A DNA stretch of 42,052 bases from an uncultured Lactobacillus sp. (GCA_937916845.1 CALFSK010000048.1:1-42052), one strand, 5' to 3'; shown: positions 16,282 through 25,908, counted from the first letter of the stretch. The notes: generated by a model not told the origin, from the sequence alone. Numbers and translations are program-made.

Positions 16282-16290
16282 AGTGTAGCA
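16282..16290 (-). promoter_or_regulatory. promoter of membrane protein gene
   Basis: On the minus strand TGCTACACT fits an extended -10, about 42 bases before the start codon. There is no clear -35. Confidence 0.45.
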
Positions 16291-16335
16291 CAGCTATTTT
16301 TTCGGTGGTTAGTTTAGTATATCGTCATTAAGACA

Positions 16336-16379
16336 TGAAAAATGGGTCCTTGAAAACCAGCACGTGGTTTCAAAGACCC
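16336..16379 (-). terminator. terminator of PepSY-like gene
   Basis: On the minus strand the stem GGGTCTTTGAAACC / GGTTTTCAAGGACCC is followed by A then a T run. Confidence 0.88.
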
Positions 16380-16397
16380 GTTTGTTAATTTTTTAAA

Positions 16398-16721
16398 TTA
16401 AAGACGGTAAATATCTAAGATACTTCCCGTGTTGGCATCGGCTAAAAATTCGTATTGAACAAGTTGACCGTCTTCGTAGCGGGTGATACCGCCATAGTAG
16501 ACGTCGGTGCGTAGGGCGAATTTTTGTAACGGGGACTTTTTCATTTCAATCCAGGAGCCCTCAATCGGGGCTTCTTTTAGGAAGGCCCGTTTGACCTGAT
16601 TTAAAATCTGGTTGGGGGTTGGTCGGCGCAACCGTTTTAATAGGCCGCCAATGGAAAAGCCTCCGGCGATACCAGCCATTCCAACTGCCAATAAGCCGCT
16701 ATATTGTAATTGTTTATTCAT
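16398..16721 (-). CDS. small membrane-anchored PepSY-like protein
   Basis: This is a 107-residue protein with an N-terminal hydrophobic glycine-rich helix (YSGLLAVGMAGIAGGFSIGG) and a basic stretch. It ends in a domain resembling PepSY: YYGGITRYEDGQLVQYEF followed by ADANTGSILDIYRL, the usual DxxTGxI ending. PepSY proteins are thought to modulate peptidases or act outside the membrane; no specific function can be given. It has its own promoter and terminator. Confidence 0.75.
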   Translation of the reverse strand: MNKQLQYSGLLAVGMAGIAGGFSIGGLLKRLRRPTPNQILNQVKRAFLKEAPIEGSWIEMKKSPLQKFALRTDVYYGGITRYEDGQLVQYEFLADANTGSILDIYRL

Positions 16722-16771
16722 GTTGCGTACTCCTTTCGACCAACTTTGGTGGGATTTTTTTGTTCAGATTT

Positions 16772-16799
16772 AGTATACCAATGATTGACGATAAAACAA
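16772..16799 (-). promoter_or_regulatory. promoter of PepSY-like gene
   Basis: On the minus strand TTGTTT (16794-16799), a 16-base spacer and TGG-TATACT, an extended -10 (16772-16777). Confidence 0.65.
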
Positions 16800-16841
16800 A
16801 GAAAAGTCATAATTAATCAGTAAGATTTAGTAAAAATACGC

Positions 16842-16847
16842 TATAAT
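16842..16847 (+). promoter_or_regulatory. -10 box upstream of ytpR
   Basis: A consensus TATAAT lies 39 bases before the start codon. The -35 is not clear. Confidence 0.5.
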
Positions 16848-16886
16848 TAAATATTGAACGCTAAAATGAATATAAAGGGGTTTCCT

Positions 16887-17528
16887 ATGTTAATTACAAG
16901 TTATAATCCAACTGAATTAGGCGATACTTTAATCGCTGTTTTACGACCAGATACGGCGAGTCAGAAAGTTGAAACGCACGCAACCGTCACCCGGATTAGT
17001 GACGAAAAAACGGATCAAACCCTTGGCTACAATTTCTTTAACGTTTCTGAAACGTTAGGCCAACTTGATGTTAATGGTCAGGTCCATTTAACTGCGGACC
17101 AAGTCGACCAATTAAATAATTTATTAAAAACGAATGATTTTGATCCTGAATTGGAACAAGATACTGATCCTAAATTTGTTGTCGGGTACGTTGCATCCGC
17201 TGAAGCTCATCCTAAGTCCGATCACCTGCAAGTGACTAAGACCGAGGTCGGGGCGGATAAACCACTTCAAATCGTCAGTGGTTCACCTAACATGCAAGCT
17301 GATATCTTAGTCGTTGTGGCTAAGGTTGGAGCGATGATGCCTGATGGGTTGATTATTTGGCCTGGCGAACTACGTGGGGTTGAAAGTGATGGGATGATCG
17401 TGTCCGGCCGTGAACTACAATTGCCGAATGCGCCACAACATCCCGGTGCCTTAATTTTACCAGCTGATTACCAGCCAGTCGGGGCGGCGTTTGATTTCAA
17501 ACGTGCCCAGACATTATTTACCGACTAA
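16887..17528 (+). CDS. ytpR: YtpR-type tRNA-binding domain protein
   Basis: This is a 213-residue protein with an N-terminal DUF4479-like part and a C-terminal tRNA-binding OB fold. The fold is recognised by FVVGYVASAEAHPKSDHLQVTKTEVG, QIVSGSPNM and LRGVESDGMIVSGREL, like the N-terminus of the phenylalanyl-tRNA synthetase beta chain. The precise job is unknown. In Bacillus ytpR also lies directly before the SftA gene, as here. ATG 16887 follows AAAGGGG at the right distance. Confidence 0.9.
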   Translation: MLITSYNPTELGDTLIAVLRPDTASQKVETHATVTRISDEKTDQTLGYNFFNVSETLGQLDVNGQVHLTADQVDQLNNLLKTNDFDPELEQDTDPKFVVGYVASAEAHPKSDHLQVTKTEVGADKPLQIVSGSPNMQADILVVVAKVGAMMPDGLIIWPGELRGVESDGMIVSGRELQLPNAPQHPGALILPADYQPVGAAFDFKRAQTLFTD

Positions 17529-17556
17529 TTATGTCTACGAAATAGGATGATTGAAA

Positions 17557-20331
17557 ATGAACCATTATGATGGCCCGGCTTTTTTCCGGAAATATCGATT
17601 AAAAACACCACAAGTGAATCATTCGGCAGCGGCCAGTCAATCAACTCCTGCCGCGTCGGCCGCGAGTTCGCAGTCGTCACGGGCGACGTCTCAGGCGGAC
17701 CGGCCAACGCCGCGAGCAGCACGACCGGTTCAACCAGTGCGCTCAAAAGCACCGGCACGTCCAAAAGAAGCTAGTGAACCCACGAGTAACGCACCGTTCA
17801 ATGGTGGGACGCATGGGTCGTTTCACCCGTCACACATTCCAGCACAATTAACGAATGCGATGACGAACGGTGGGATCATTCGACAAAAGGATGACCAAAA
17901 CTACCTTGAAATTGAAGTGAGCCTGCATAAAGCGACAGACTCGTTTATGTTGTTTGCGGATGAAGCTAGTGAACATCTACCAGAAGTTGATTTACAACGT
18001 CCGTTGACTAAGGCCGTTAACGAAACGGTCCAACCAACAAGTAATGTAGCAACAGAAGTCTTTGAGCCGCACGCTAGCGGGTTTAGTGACCGACCAACGG
18101 AAACTTTTGAACCAACGAGGCCGGTTAGTCAAGCGGCCGCGCAACCAACCAGTGGCCCAACGGTGGTCTTTAAACCAACCCAGTCATTGTCGGCAGCCGC
18201 GGAACCAGTTGAATCGACCGAACAAAGTGGTTTAACTTCAGCGCAGTCTGCCGTTACGGAAGCAGCTAGTGAAGCTGCTGTTCCGGCAATTGCCAGTGCG
18301 GCGTTACCGACAGTGGTTTTTGAACCCGCTTCAGCTGTCCAGCGTGCGCGTCATGAAGTCGCTAATCAGGCCGCGCAGTCCGCGGCTCCAACGGAAGTCT
18401 TTGAACCGACAACGCCGGTGATGGCCACGATGCCAGCAGGCCCAACGGTGGTCTTTGAACCAACACATCCCGTCAGCGCAGCTTCTGCGGTGGCCAGTGC
18501 GGCTGCGGTTGAGCCCCAATCTGAGGCCCGACCTAGTCGCGGCTTAGGGTTGTCATTAGATGCCATCATGAGCGCTGAACACGATGCGCAGTCTGATTTA
18601 GCCTTATTTAAGGACCAAGATGAGCCGACTTCGGAAGCGTCTTCGGATGAAGCCCAGACGGATACTGAAACCGCAGCAATGTCGTCTGAAGCGACTCCGG
18701 TTCAGTCCTCAGTGGCGGTCGACGATGACGATGAGCCTTATCAACCAGTCGGGATGCGACCAGCACCTGCAGCGGTCGATAAAGCGCCACGGGAACCGGT
18801 CGAAGTTATTGAACAGAGTGCAGCACCAGTTTCAGCCAGTGAACCAGTGCCTGAATCGGCCGTACACACGGGTGATTCTGCGGCGCCAGTTTTGGGTGCC
18901 AAGGAGTTAGCGGCGTACCATTTTCCACCGCTCGACTTGTTAAAGGCGCCGGTTATTTTAGATGAATCTGAAATGGATGACTGGATCGAACAGAAGGCGA
19001 CCGCCTTAGAGGAAACGCTAAGTGCGTTTAAAGTTAACGCTAACGTGGTCGACTGGACAGTTGGCCCAACGATTACCCAGTTCCAAGTCAAATTGGCCCG
19101 GGGCATCAAGGTCAGCAAGATTACCAACCTCGAAGATGACATTAAGATGGCACTGGAAGCAAAACAGCTCCGTATTGAGGCGCCAATTCCAGGTCGGAAC
19201 ACGGTCGGAATTGAAATTCCTAATAAGAAGTCGCGGCCGGTTATGCTCTCAGAAGTGTTAAATTCTAAACCGTTCAAGGAAAGTAAATCACCGTTAACGG
19301 TAGCGTTAGGGGTCGACTTGTTTGGACAACCACAAGTCACGGACCTGCGTAAAATGCCGCACGGTTTAATTGCTGGTTCAACGGGGTCTGGTAAGTCTGT
19401 CTTCATTAACAGTATTTTGGTTTCGCTGTTATACCGCGCTAATCCGCAACAGGTCAAATTATTATTGATTGACCCGAAAGCCGTTGAATTAGCACCGTAT
19501 AACGAGATTCCACACTTGTTAGCACCAGTGATTTCTGACCCTAAGGCGGCTTCAGCGGCCTTGAAGTGGGTCGTCGATGAGATGGACAATCGTTATGATC
19601 GTCTGGCTGCTGGTGGGGCACGGAATATTGAACAATTTAACCATTTGGCGGAAGAACACCATGAGCCGGGCTTGAAGATGCCATACATTGTCATCGTGAT
19701 TGATGAATTAGCCGACTTGATGATGGTTGCTTCCAGTGAATTCCAAGATTACATTGCGCGCATCACGGCGAAAGCCCGGGCTGCGGGGATTCATTTGCTA
19801 GTGGCCACGCAACGGCCAAGTGTCGACGTGGTTACGGGTGTGATCAAGAACAACATTCCGACCCGGATTGCGTTTATGACTTCAAGTCAAGTGGACTCAC
19901 GAACCGTCCTCGATACGAGTGGGGCGGAGCAATTGTTGGGTCGTGGTGATATGCTGTACTTAGGTAACGGTCAAAGTAATCCAATGCGGTTGCAGGGGAC
20001 CTTTGTGGACCGCGAAATTGATGCCATTACACAATTTGTTCGGGACCAAGCCGCACCACACTACGAGTTTCAGCCGGATAATTTGTTGAAGCACGAAGAA
20101 GCCGCTAAAAATGAAGATGATCTGATGCCAGAAGTTTTGGCCTACATTTCTGATGAAGACACAATGTCGACGTCAAAATTGCAGCGAAACTTTTCGATTG
20201 GTTACAATCGGGCGGCTAATATTATTGATGACCTAGAAGCACGGGGGTATATTTCCGCTGCTAAGGGTTCCAAACCGCGTGATATTTATTTCACTGCGGA
20301 TGATTTAACTAAGATACAAGCCAACTCATAA
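17557..20331 (+). CDS. sftA: DNA translocase SftA (FtsK/SpoIIIE family)
   Basis: This is a 924-residue ATP-driven double-stranded DNA pump that clears chromosome ends from the closing septum. It has no N-terminal membrane segments, which marks it as the soluble SftA type. A long disordered, alanine/proline/serine/threonine-rich linker (about 20-440) holds six near-repeats of T-V/E-V/T-F-E/K-P between residues 165 and 305. The motor follows, with Walker A GSTGSGKS (about 606), Walker B YIVIVIDELADLMMV (about 710) and LLVATQRPSVDVVTGVIKNN. A winged-helix gamma domain with LQRNFSIGYNRAA closes the protein and would read polar DNA motifs. ATG 17557 fits AGGATGA. Confidence 0.93.
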   Translation: MNHYDGPAFFRKYRLKTPQVNHSAAASQSTPAASAASSQSSRATSQADRPTPRAARPVQPVRSKAPARPKEASEPTSNAPFNGGTHGSFHPSHIPAQLTNAMTNGGIIRQKDDQNYLEIEVSLHKATDSFMLFADEASEHLPEVDLQRPLTKAVNETVQPTSNVATEVFEPHASGFSDRPTETFEPTRPVSQAAAQPTSGPTVVFKPTQSLSAAAEPVESTEQSGLTSAQSAVTEAASEAAVPAIASAALPTVVFEPASAVQRARHEVANQAAQSAAPTEVFEPTTPVMATMPAGPTVVFEPTHPVSAASAVASAAAVEPQSEARPSRGLGLSLDAIMSAEHDAQSDLALFKDQDEPTSEASSDEAQTDTETAAMSSEATPVQSSVAVDDDDEPYQPVGMRPAPAAVDKAPREPVEVIEQSAAPVSASEPVPESAVHTGDSAAPVLGAKELAAYHFPPLDLLKAPVILDESEMDDWIEQKATALEETLSAFKVNANVVDWTVGPTITQFQVKLARGIKVSKITNLEDDIKMALEAKQLRIEAPIPGRNTVGIEIPNKKSRPVMLSEVLNSKPFKESKSPLTVALGVDLFGQPQVTDLRKMPHGLIAGSTGSGKSVFINSILVSLLYRANPQQVKLLLIDPKAVELAPYNEIPHLLAPVISDPKAASAALKWVVDEMDNRYDRLAAGGARNIEQFNHLAEEHHEPGLKMPYIVIVIDELADLMMVASSEFQDYIARITAKARAAGIHLLVATQRPSVDVVTGVIKNNIPTRIAFMTSSQVDSRTVLDTSGAEQLLGRGDMLYLGNGQSNPMRLQGTFVDREIDAITQFVRDQAAPHYEFQPDNLLKHEEAAKNEDDLMPEVLAYISDEDTMSTSKLQRNFSIGYNRAANIIDDLEARGYISAAKGSKPRDIYFTADDLTKIQANS

Positions 20332-20394
20332 TTTAAATAAAGACCGATTCACCGCTTAATTGATGAATTGCGAACACGGGAGATTAAGATAATA

Positions 20395-21708
20395 ATGGAT
20401 AAAGCAACGGTTTATTATTTTGTTGGAATCAAGGGTTCTGGGATGAGTTCCCTCGCCTTAATTTTGCATGATAAGGGCTTCCAAGTGGAAGGTTCCGATA
20501 TTGAACAATACACGTTTACGCAAAAGGGGTTAGCCGCCGCTGGCATTAAAATGCTGCCATTTTCTGCTGACAACATTCACGAAGGCTTAACGGTGATTGC
20601 TGGTAATTCCTTTACCGACGAACATCCTGAAATTAAAAAAGCGCGTGCAATGGGTCTTCCCGTTTACCGGTACCATGAATTCTTAGGTAAATTGATGGAA
20701 GGTTACACGAGTATTGGGGTAGCGGGAACTCACGGTAAGACGTCAACGACCGGTTTGCTTTCCCATGTCTTGAGCCACATTGCCCCAACTAGTTACTTGA
20801 TTGGTGATGGGACCGGGAAGGGGACACCGGATGCCCGCTTCTTCGTCTTTGAAGCTGACGAATACCGTCGTCATTTCGTGGCTTATCATCCTGATTACGC
20901 CATCATGACTAACGTGGACTTTGATCACCCAGATTATTACAAGGATTTAGCTGACGTTCAATCTGCATTTGAACAGTTCGGTAGCCAAGTTAAAAAGGGA
21001 ATCTTTGCTTGGGGTGACGACGAAAGTCTCCGCAAGTTAGACGTTAAAACGCCAATTTATTATTACGGGACTAGCGACCGTGACGATTTTCAGGCGGTCA
21101 ACATTAAGCGGACCACGAAAGGGTCTTCCTTTGAAGTGAAGTATCACGACGAATCCCTTGGTGAATTCGAAATTCCGTTGTTTGGTGAACATAACGTTCT
21201 GAACAGTACAGCTGTCATTGCCGTATCTTACTTTGAAAAGGTCAACTTGGATGAAATCCGGCGTGAACTGTTGGACTTTAGTGGGGTTAAACGGCGTTTC
21301 TCTGAACACCAAGTTGGTGGCGGGATGATGCTGATCGACGACTACGCGCACCATCCATCTGAAATCAAAGCAACCTTGGATGCTGCTCGTCAAAAGTACC
21401 CAGACAAGAAGATTTTGGCAGTTTTCCAACCTCATACCTATTCACGGACGAAGGCTTTAATGGATGGTTTTGCAACGAGTTTAAGCAAGGCGGACCACGT
21501 GTTCTTAACGAACATCTTTAGTTCAGCTCGTGAAGAATCTGGCGATGTTTCGTCGAAGGACTTAGCAGCCAAATTACCTAACGGCGGCGAAATCATCACA
21601 ATGGATGACATGCACGCCTTGGAAGCTTATCATGATGCCGTGGTTGTCTTCATGGGCGCCGGCGACATTCAAAAATACGAAAAACGTTACGAAGAAGAAA
21701 TGAAATAA
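20395..21708 (+). CDS. murC: UDP-N-acetylmuramate--L-alanine ligase
   Basis: This is a 437-residue cytosolic Mur ligase that adds the first amino acid, L-alanine, to UDP-MurNAc in peptidoglycan synthesis using ATP. The N-terminal UDP-binding loop [12 protein letters not shown], the ATP loop GTHGKTSTT and the late [14 protein letters not shown] are all present. Length is normal. The start ATG is 12 bases from GGGAG, a little far, but matches the family start. It follows sftA, as in other lactobacilli, and is closed by a terminator. Confidence 0.96.
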   Translation: MDKATVYYFVGIKGSGMSSLALILHDKGFQVEGSDIEQYTFTQKGLAAAGIKMLPFSADNIHEGLTVIAGNSFTDEHPEIKKARAMGLPVYRYHEFLGKLMEGYTSIGVAGTHGKTSTTGLLSHVLSHIAPTSYLIGDGTGKGTPDARFFVFEADEYRRHFVAYHPDYAIMTNVDFDHPDYYKDLADVQSAFEQFGSQVKKGIFAWGDDESLRKLDVKTPIYYYGTSDRDDFQAVNIKRTTKGSSFEVKYHDESLGEFEIPLFGEHNVLNSTAVIAVSYFEKVNLDEIRRELLDFSGVKRRFSEHQVGGGMMLIDDYAHHPSEIKATLDAARQKYPDKKILAVFQPHTYSRTKALMDGFATSLSKADHVFLTNIFSSAREESGDVSSKDLAAKLPNGGEIITMDDMHALEAYHDAVVVFMGAGDIQKYEKRYEEEMK

Positions 21709-21738
21709 GGGCAATTATCCCTGTTCGTTGTAACGCTC

Positions 21739-21778
21739 AAAAAATCCTTTAGAAGTCTAACTTTTAAGGGATTTTTTA
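21739..21778 (+). terminator. terminator after murC
   Basis: An imperfect stem AAAAAATCC / GGGATTTTTT with an inner AAGT / ACTT is followed by a T run. Confidence 0.8.
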
Positions 21779-21830
21779 GTAGCTTATGAATATTGTCTTG
21801 AGGTTGAAAGCTAATGAAAACTAACCTCTA

Positions 21831-21994
21831 GTCCGGCCGTCGCTGATAACGTGCGGTCGTGGGACCGGGGCTAGCCTGGGGAGCGGTCTAGCCCCTCGCT
21901 CGGAACGCTCTTTGGATGACAGCTGTCCCGGGCCGTCCGTGGTGTAAGGCCGAAAAATCATCGGCCAACACACCGAGGCTGCCCGACGAAGCGG
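21831..21994 (+). repeat. intergenic structured repeat, copy C
   Basis: This about 164-base element aligns with copy E at 34470. After GTCCGG come a left arm GGCCGTCGCTGATA and the box TGCGGTCGTGG. Next is a perfect 8-bp hairpin GGGGCTAG / CTAGCCCC (21867-21874, 21888-21895) with a 13-base loop. A hairpin flanked by CGGAAC and GTCCCGG follows, then one with GGCCGA / TCGGCC. It ends in the 27-nt 3' box (21968-21994). The partner arm TATCAGC present in copy E is missing, so this copy looks shortened at its right. It is an intergenic element between murC and the BI-1 gene. Confidence 0.75.
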
Positions 21995-22297
21995 TTAATT
22001 TGAAAGTAGCGATTCCTGTTGTTAGGGGCGCTGGCGGTAATCTGAGTGGTGTTAAATATAATAAAATCTTATATATTTATCTAGTACAAACCGTTTTACC
22101 TTCCCTGACTAATCTGATACACTAGATGACAAGAAAGTTGAGGTGTCTGATTGAGATGGCTAGAGAAGTGCATTTGATTGATAAACTAGCGTGAGGAGGT
22201 CACTGACGCTAGGCGTTGGTGGCATCTGAAGACTCAATAAGAGCTTTAACTCGGAATTAATAATCTAATTAAATTTTAGGTGGAAGAGGGATAATCG
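21995..22297. other. leader region of BI-1 gene without clear gene
   Basis: This holds no recognised gene. A 12-codon frame MAREVHLIDKLA starts at ATG 22156 and stops at 22194. Its end lies inside a 7-bp hairpin CTAGCGT (22186-22192) / ACGCTAG (22206-22212) whose loop contains GAGGAGG. An AT-rich patch near 22055-22085 could hold a promoter, but none is of consensus form. Confidence 0.4.
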
Positions 22298-23014
22298 ATG
22301 AATAACTTTCAAAATGATCCGCAACCGCGTACGATTAACACCCAGATTGGGCTACGCAGTTTCTTATCCAAGATGTACGGTTTCATGGCGTTGGCAGTGT
22401 TAGTTTCCGCTATTACGGCTTACCTGTCGATGACGGTGTTTGCTGAAGCGATTAACAGCGCATTTGCAGCCCATCCATTCTGGTTCTTGATGATTTTCAT
22501 TGTCAGCATGTTTGTGATGATCGGTGGGATTCAGAAAAATGCGACGCGAAATCCCGCGATGAGCTTTACGTTACTAATGGTCTTCGCAGTGGTGTTCGGC
22601 GTTGAAATGTCCGTTACGTTGCAGCTGTACACTGGCGCAACGATTGGCGGGGCCTTCGTTGCTGCAACGGCCGTCTTTGGAACCATGGCTGTGATTGGTA
22701 ATACGACGAAGCGCGACATCTCTAAATTAGGGACGCATTTGTTTGCCGCTTTGATTGGGTTAGTCGTTGCTTCAATCGTTAACTTGTTCTTGCAAAGTGA
22801 AATGATCAGCTACATTTTCTCATACATCGGTGTCTTAATTTTCGCCGGGTTATCCATGTGGGATAGCAACAACATGCGGAAGATGTACTTGCAATACGGT
22901 GACCAAGTTTCTTCAACTGGGTTAGCCGTTACCGGTGCTTTACAATTGTACTTGGACTTCGTTAACTTGTTCTTGTACTTCATTCAAATCTTTGCCGGCT
23001 CAAGCCGTGACTAA
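22298..23014 (+). CDS. Bax inhibitor-1 / YccA family membrane protein
   Basis: This is a 238-residue integral membrane protein with seven predicted helices, of the BI-1 family (YccA, YbhL, YetJ type). YetJ of Bacillus is a pH-sensitive calcium leak channel; a similar role here is inference. Visible marks are LRSFLSKMYGFMALAVLVSA at the start, the central TAVFGTMAVIG, and the C-terminal LSMWDSNNMRKMY and GALQLYLDFVNLFLYFIQIF with the conserved aspartates. It stands alone with a long leader and its own terminator. Confidence 0.9.
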   Translation: MNNFQNDPQPRTINTQIGLRSFLSKMYGFMALAVLVSAITAYLSMTVFAEAINSAFAAHPFWFLMIFIVSMFVMIGGIQKNATRNPAMSFTLLMVFAVVFGVEMSVTLQLYTGATIGGAFVAATAVFGTMAVIGNTTKRDISKLGTHLFAALIGLVVASIVNLFLQSEMISYIFSYIGVLIFAGLSMWDSNNMRKMYLQYGDQVSSTGLAVTGALQLYLDFVNLFLYFIQIFAGSSRD

Positions 23015-23031
23015 TAATTAAAATAACTTTT

Positions 23032-23064
23032 AGGATTGTAACCAACTGGCTACAATCCTTTTTT
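23032..23064 (+). terminator. terminator after BI-1 gene
   Basis: The perfect 9-bp stem AGGATTGTA / TACAATCCT is followed by T residues. Confidence 0.92.
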
Positions 23065-23121
23065 AATGGCAAACACTCGTTCAATTTTCTAGGTGCCGAA
23101 TGCCCGTTTTACCCAATAGTT

Positions 23122-23130
23122 TGGTACAAT
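23122..23130 (+). promoter_or_regulatory. polA promoter (extended -10)
   Basis: TGGTACAAT is an extended -10, about 118 bases before the polA start. The -35 is weak. Confidence 0.5.
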
Positions 23131-23248
23131 TAAAGGTGTACTATGGCTAGTAGTCACTAGCTTTAGCAAAGTAATTGAGGTCGTTTTGGCACCAGCGAAC
23201 CAGAACAAAACTAGTAATCGAATCTATCAAAACGGGGAGCAAATAAAT

Positions 23249-25897
23249 ATGGCAAAAAAATTATTATTGATCGATGGTAACAGTGTGGCGTTCCGGGCGT
23301 TCTTTGCGTTACATAACCAACTTGAACGCTTTACTAACGCGGATGGCTTACATACCAATGCCGTCTACGGGTTTAACACCATGCTGGACCACATGATCAA
23401 GGCCGTTGAGCCGACTGATATGCTCGTCGCCTTTGACGCTGGTAAAACAACGTTTCGGACTAAAATGTTCGATAACTACAAGGGCGGTCGTGCGAAGACC
23501 CCGGGTGAGTTTTCTGAACAGATGCCATACATCAAGCAACTTTTAGATGCGTATGGGATTCAACACTATGAATTAAAAGATTTTGAAGCCGATGATATTA
23601 TTGGGACCCTGTCCAAGCAGGCTGACGACGCCGGTTATACGACGACGGTCGTTACGGGTGATCGTGACCTGACCCAGTTGACGACGGATCACACGACCGT
23701 TGCTGTGACGGTTAAAGGCGTTTCTGAAGTAGAACGTTATACGCCTGAACACGTCCAAGAAAAATTAGGCATTACACCACTGCAGATCATTGATATGAAG
23801 GGACTAACGGGTGATACGTCGGATAATTATCCGGGAGTCACCAAAGTTGGTGAAAAAACGGCCCTGAAACTTTTGAAGGAATACGGGTCAATTGAAGGCG
23901 TCTACGAAAACGTCGATGCAATGAAGAAGAGCAAGATGAAGGAACACTTGATTGAAGACCACGACTTGGCTACCCGTGCGAAGGTACTGGCAACAATTAA
24001 GCGTGACGCGCCAATCACAGTTGGCTTAGCTGACCTCGCCTATGATGGGCCAGACATTGATCAATTGGCCGAGTTTTACAGCGCGATGGATTTCCAATCC
24101 TTCTTAAAGAAATTGCATATTCAATCCGATGAACCAGAAAAGCCCATTGATTTCACGACGTTAACGTCCGCTAACTTAGGTGAACTAGCACAGTTAGGTG
24201 ACCAAATCGACTTCTACTTAGAGATGCCGACGCCTAATTACCACACGTCTGCGTTTGCCGGGTTTGCGATTGGCGCAAACGGTAAATGGTACATCAGTCG
24301 TGACGTTGAATTGTTAATGAAACCAGAAGTGAGTGACCTGTTAAGCAGCACGACGGTCAAAAAAGACGTCTTTGACATGAAGCGCACGATGGTTGGGTTA
24401 CACCGCCTAGGAATCGAATTGAAAACGGTCGACTTTGACCTACTGTTAGTCTCTTATTTGCTGGACACTAACGATAATAGCAATGACTTGGGCAATCTGG
24501 CTGAACAACACGGCTACACTGATTTGCCAAGTGATGAAGTGGTTTATGGCAAGGGTGTTAAGCGGGCGATTCCTGAAGATGACCAGGTTTTCTTCAGTCA
24601 CTTAGCGCGGAAGTTAGCCGCCATCGCTGCCTTGAAGCCAGAATTATTGAAGAAGTTAAAGGCTAACGAGCAAGACCCACTTTACGACGATATTGAAAAA
24701 CCGATGGCCGTTGTCTTAGCACAGATGGAAATGGCCGGAATCACCGTGGACAGTGGTACGTTAAAAGCAATGGGGAGCCAGTTCAAGGAACGGTTGAGTG
24801 AAATTGAACAAACCATTTACCAAGAAGCTGGCGAAGAATTTAATATTAATTCACCAAAGCAGTTGGGCCACATTTTATTTGAAGAGATGAAGTTACCCGT
24901 CATCAAGAAAACCAAGACGGGCTATTCAACGGCGGTCGACGTGTTAGAGAAGTTAGCACCGGAAGCCCCAATTGTGGCCAACATTTTGGAATATCGACAG
25001 ATTTCAAAAATCAACTCGACTTACGTTGAAGGGTTGTTAGAGGCCATTCATTCGTCGGATCAAAAAGTCCACACGCGCTATTTACAAACGTTGACGCAAA
25101 CGGGCCGCTTGTCTTCCGTGGATCCGAACTTGCAAAATATTCCCGTTCGGCTGGAAGAAGGTCGTAAGATTCGCCAAGCATTTGTCCCTAGCCATGCGGG
25201 TTGGCAGATTTTCTCGTCTGACTACTCACAGATTGAATTGCGGGTGCTCGCACACATTACTGGCGACGAGAATATGCAGGAAGCCTTTAAAGAGGGCGAC
25301 GACATCCATGCAGCAACGGCGATGCGGATTTTTAATATAAGTTCACCAGAAAAAGTGACGCCAAACATTCGGCGACAAGCAAAGGCCGTGAACTTCGGGA
25401 TTGTCTACGGCATCAGCGATTACGGGCTGTCACAAAACATTGGCATTACCCGTAAAGAAGCAAAGCAGTTTATTGACTCGTATTTCCGCGAATATCCGGG
25501 CGTTAAAGCGTACATGGATCAAGTGGTTAAATCCGCCCATGACCAAGGATACGTTGAAACGATTGCCCATCGGCGGCGTTACTTGCCAGACATTAACTCC
25601 AAGAGTTTTAATCAGCGGTCTTTCGCTGAACGGACGGCGATGAACACGCCGATTCAAGGGAGTGCAGCGGATATCATCAAAATTGCGATGATCAAGATGC
25701 AAGACCGGTTAAAGGCGGAAGGGCTTAAAGCCACGATGCTATTACAAGTCCATGATGAATTGATCTTTGAAGCACCCAAGGAAGAAATTCCAGTGCTAGA
25801 AAAATTGGTACCAAGCGTGATGGATTCAGCCGTTAAGCTGGACGTGCCGTTGAAAGTGGAAAGTCACTTTGGCGATACCTGGTACGATGCAAAGTAG
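23249..25897 (+). CDS. polA: DNA polymerase I
   Basis: This is an 882-residue family A polymerase for repair and Okazaki fragment maturation. The N-terminal 5'-3' exonuclease has LLIDGNSVAFRAFFAL, the metal-binding DFEADDIIGTL and VTGDRDLTQL. The polymerase part shows motif A DYSQIELRVLAH, motif B RRQAKAVNFGIVYG and motif C QVHDELIFEAP. The middle 3'-5' exonuclease domain is present as a fold, but the usual D-x-E at its start reads FYLEMPTP, so proofreading is probably lost, as in other Bacillales and lactobacilli. Later in-frame ATGs are inside the domain. ATG 23249 follows GGGGAG. It heads the run polA-mutM-coaE-nrdR-dnaB-dnaI. Confidence 0.96.
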   Translation: MAKKLLLIDGNSVAFRAFFALHNQLERFTNADGLHTNAVYGFNTMLDHMIKAVEPTDMLVAFDAGKTTFRTKMFDNYKGGRAKTPGEFSEQMPYIKQLLDAYGIQHYELKDFEADDIIGTLSKQADDAGYTTTVVTGDRDLTQLTTDHTTVAVTVKGVSEVERYTPEHVQEKLGITPLQIIDMKGLTGDTSDNYPGVTKVGEKTALKLLKEYGSIEGVYENVDAMKKSKMKEHLIEDHDLATRAKVLATIKRDAPITVGLADLAYDGPDIDQLAEFYSAMDFQSFLKKLHIQSDEPEKPIDFTTLTSANLGELAQLGDQIDFYLEMPTPNYHTSAFAGFAIGANGKWYISRDVELLMKPEVSDLLSSTTVKKDVFDMKRTMVGLHRLGIELKTVDFDLLLVSYLLDTNDNSNDLGNLAEQHGYTDLPSDEVVYGKGVKRAIPEDDQVFFSHLARKLAAIAALKPELLKKLKANEQDPLYDDIEKPMAVVLAQMEMAGITVDSGTLKAMGSQFKERLSEIEQTIYQEAGEEFNINSPKQLGHILFEEMKLPVIKKTKTGYSTAVDVLEKLAPEAPIVANILEYRQISKINSTYVEGLLEAIHSSDQKVHTRYLQTLTQTGRLSSVDPNLQNIPVRLEEGRKIRQAFVPSHAGWQIFSSDYSQIELRVLAHITGDENMQEAFKEGDDIHAATAMRIFNISSPEKVTPNIRRQAKAVNFGIVYGISDYGLSQNIGITRKEAKQFIDSYFREYPGVKAYMDQVVKSAHDQGYVETIAHRRRYLPDINSKSFNQRSFAERTAMNTPIQGSAADIIKIAMIKMQDRLKAEGLKATMLLQVHDELIFEAPKEEIPVLEKLVPSVMDSAVKLDVPLKVESHFGDTWYDAK

Positions 25898-25908
25898 GGG
25901 GAATCAGA

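Noticed and set aside
18741..19589. 282-codon open frame on the - strand inside sftA
   Set aside because: It is long only because of the codon bias of sftA on the other strand; the + strand frame is a full FtsK motor.
21831..21994. Element C as a tRNA, 6S RNA or riboswitch of a known class
   Set aside because: No acceptor stem, CCA, T-loop or known aptamer core could be recognised.
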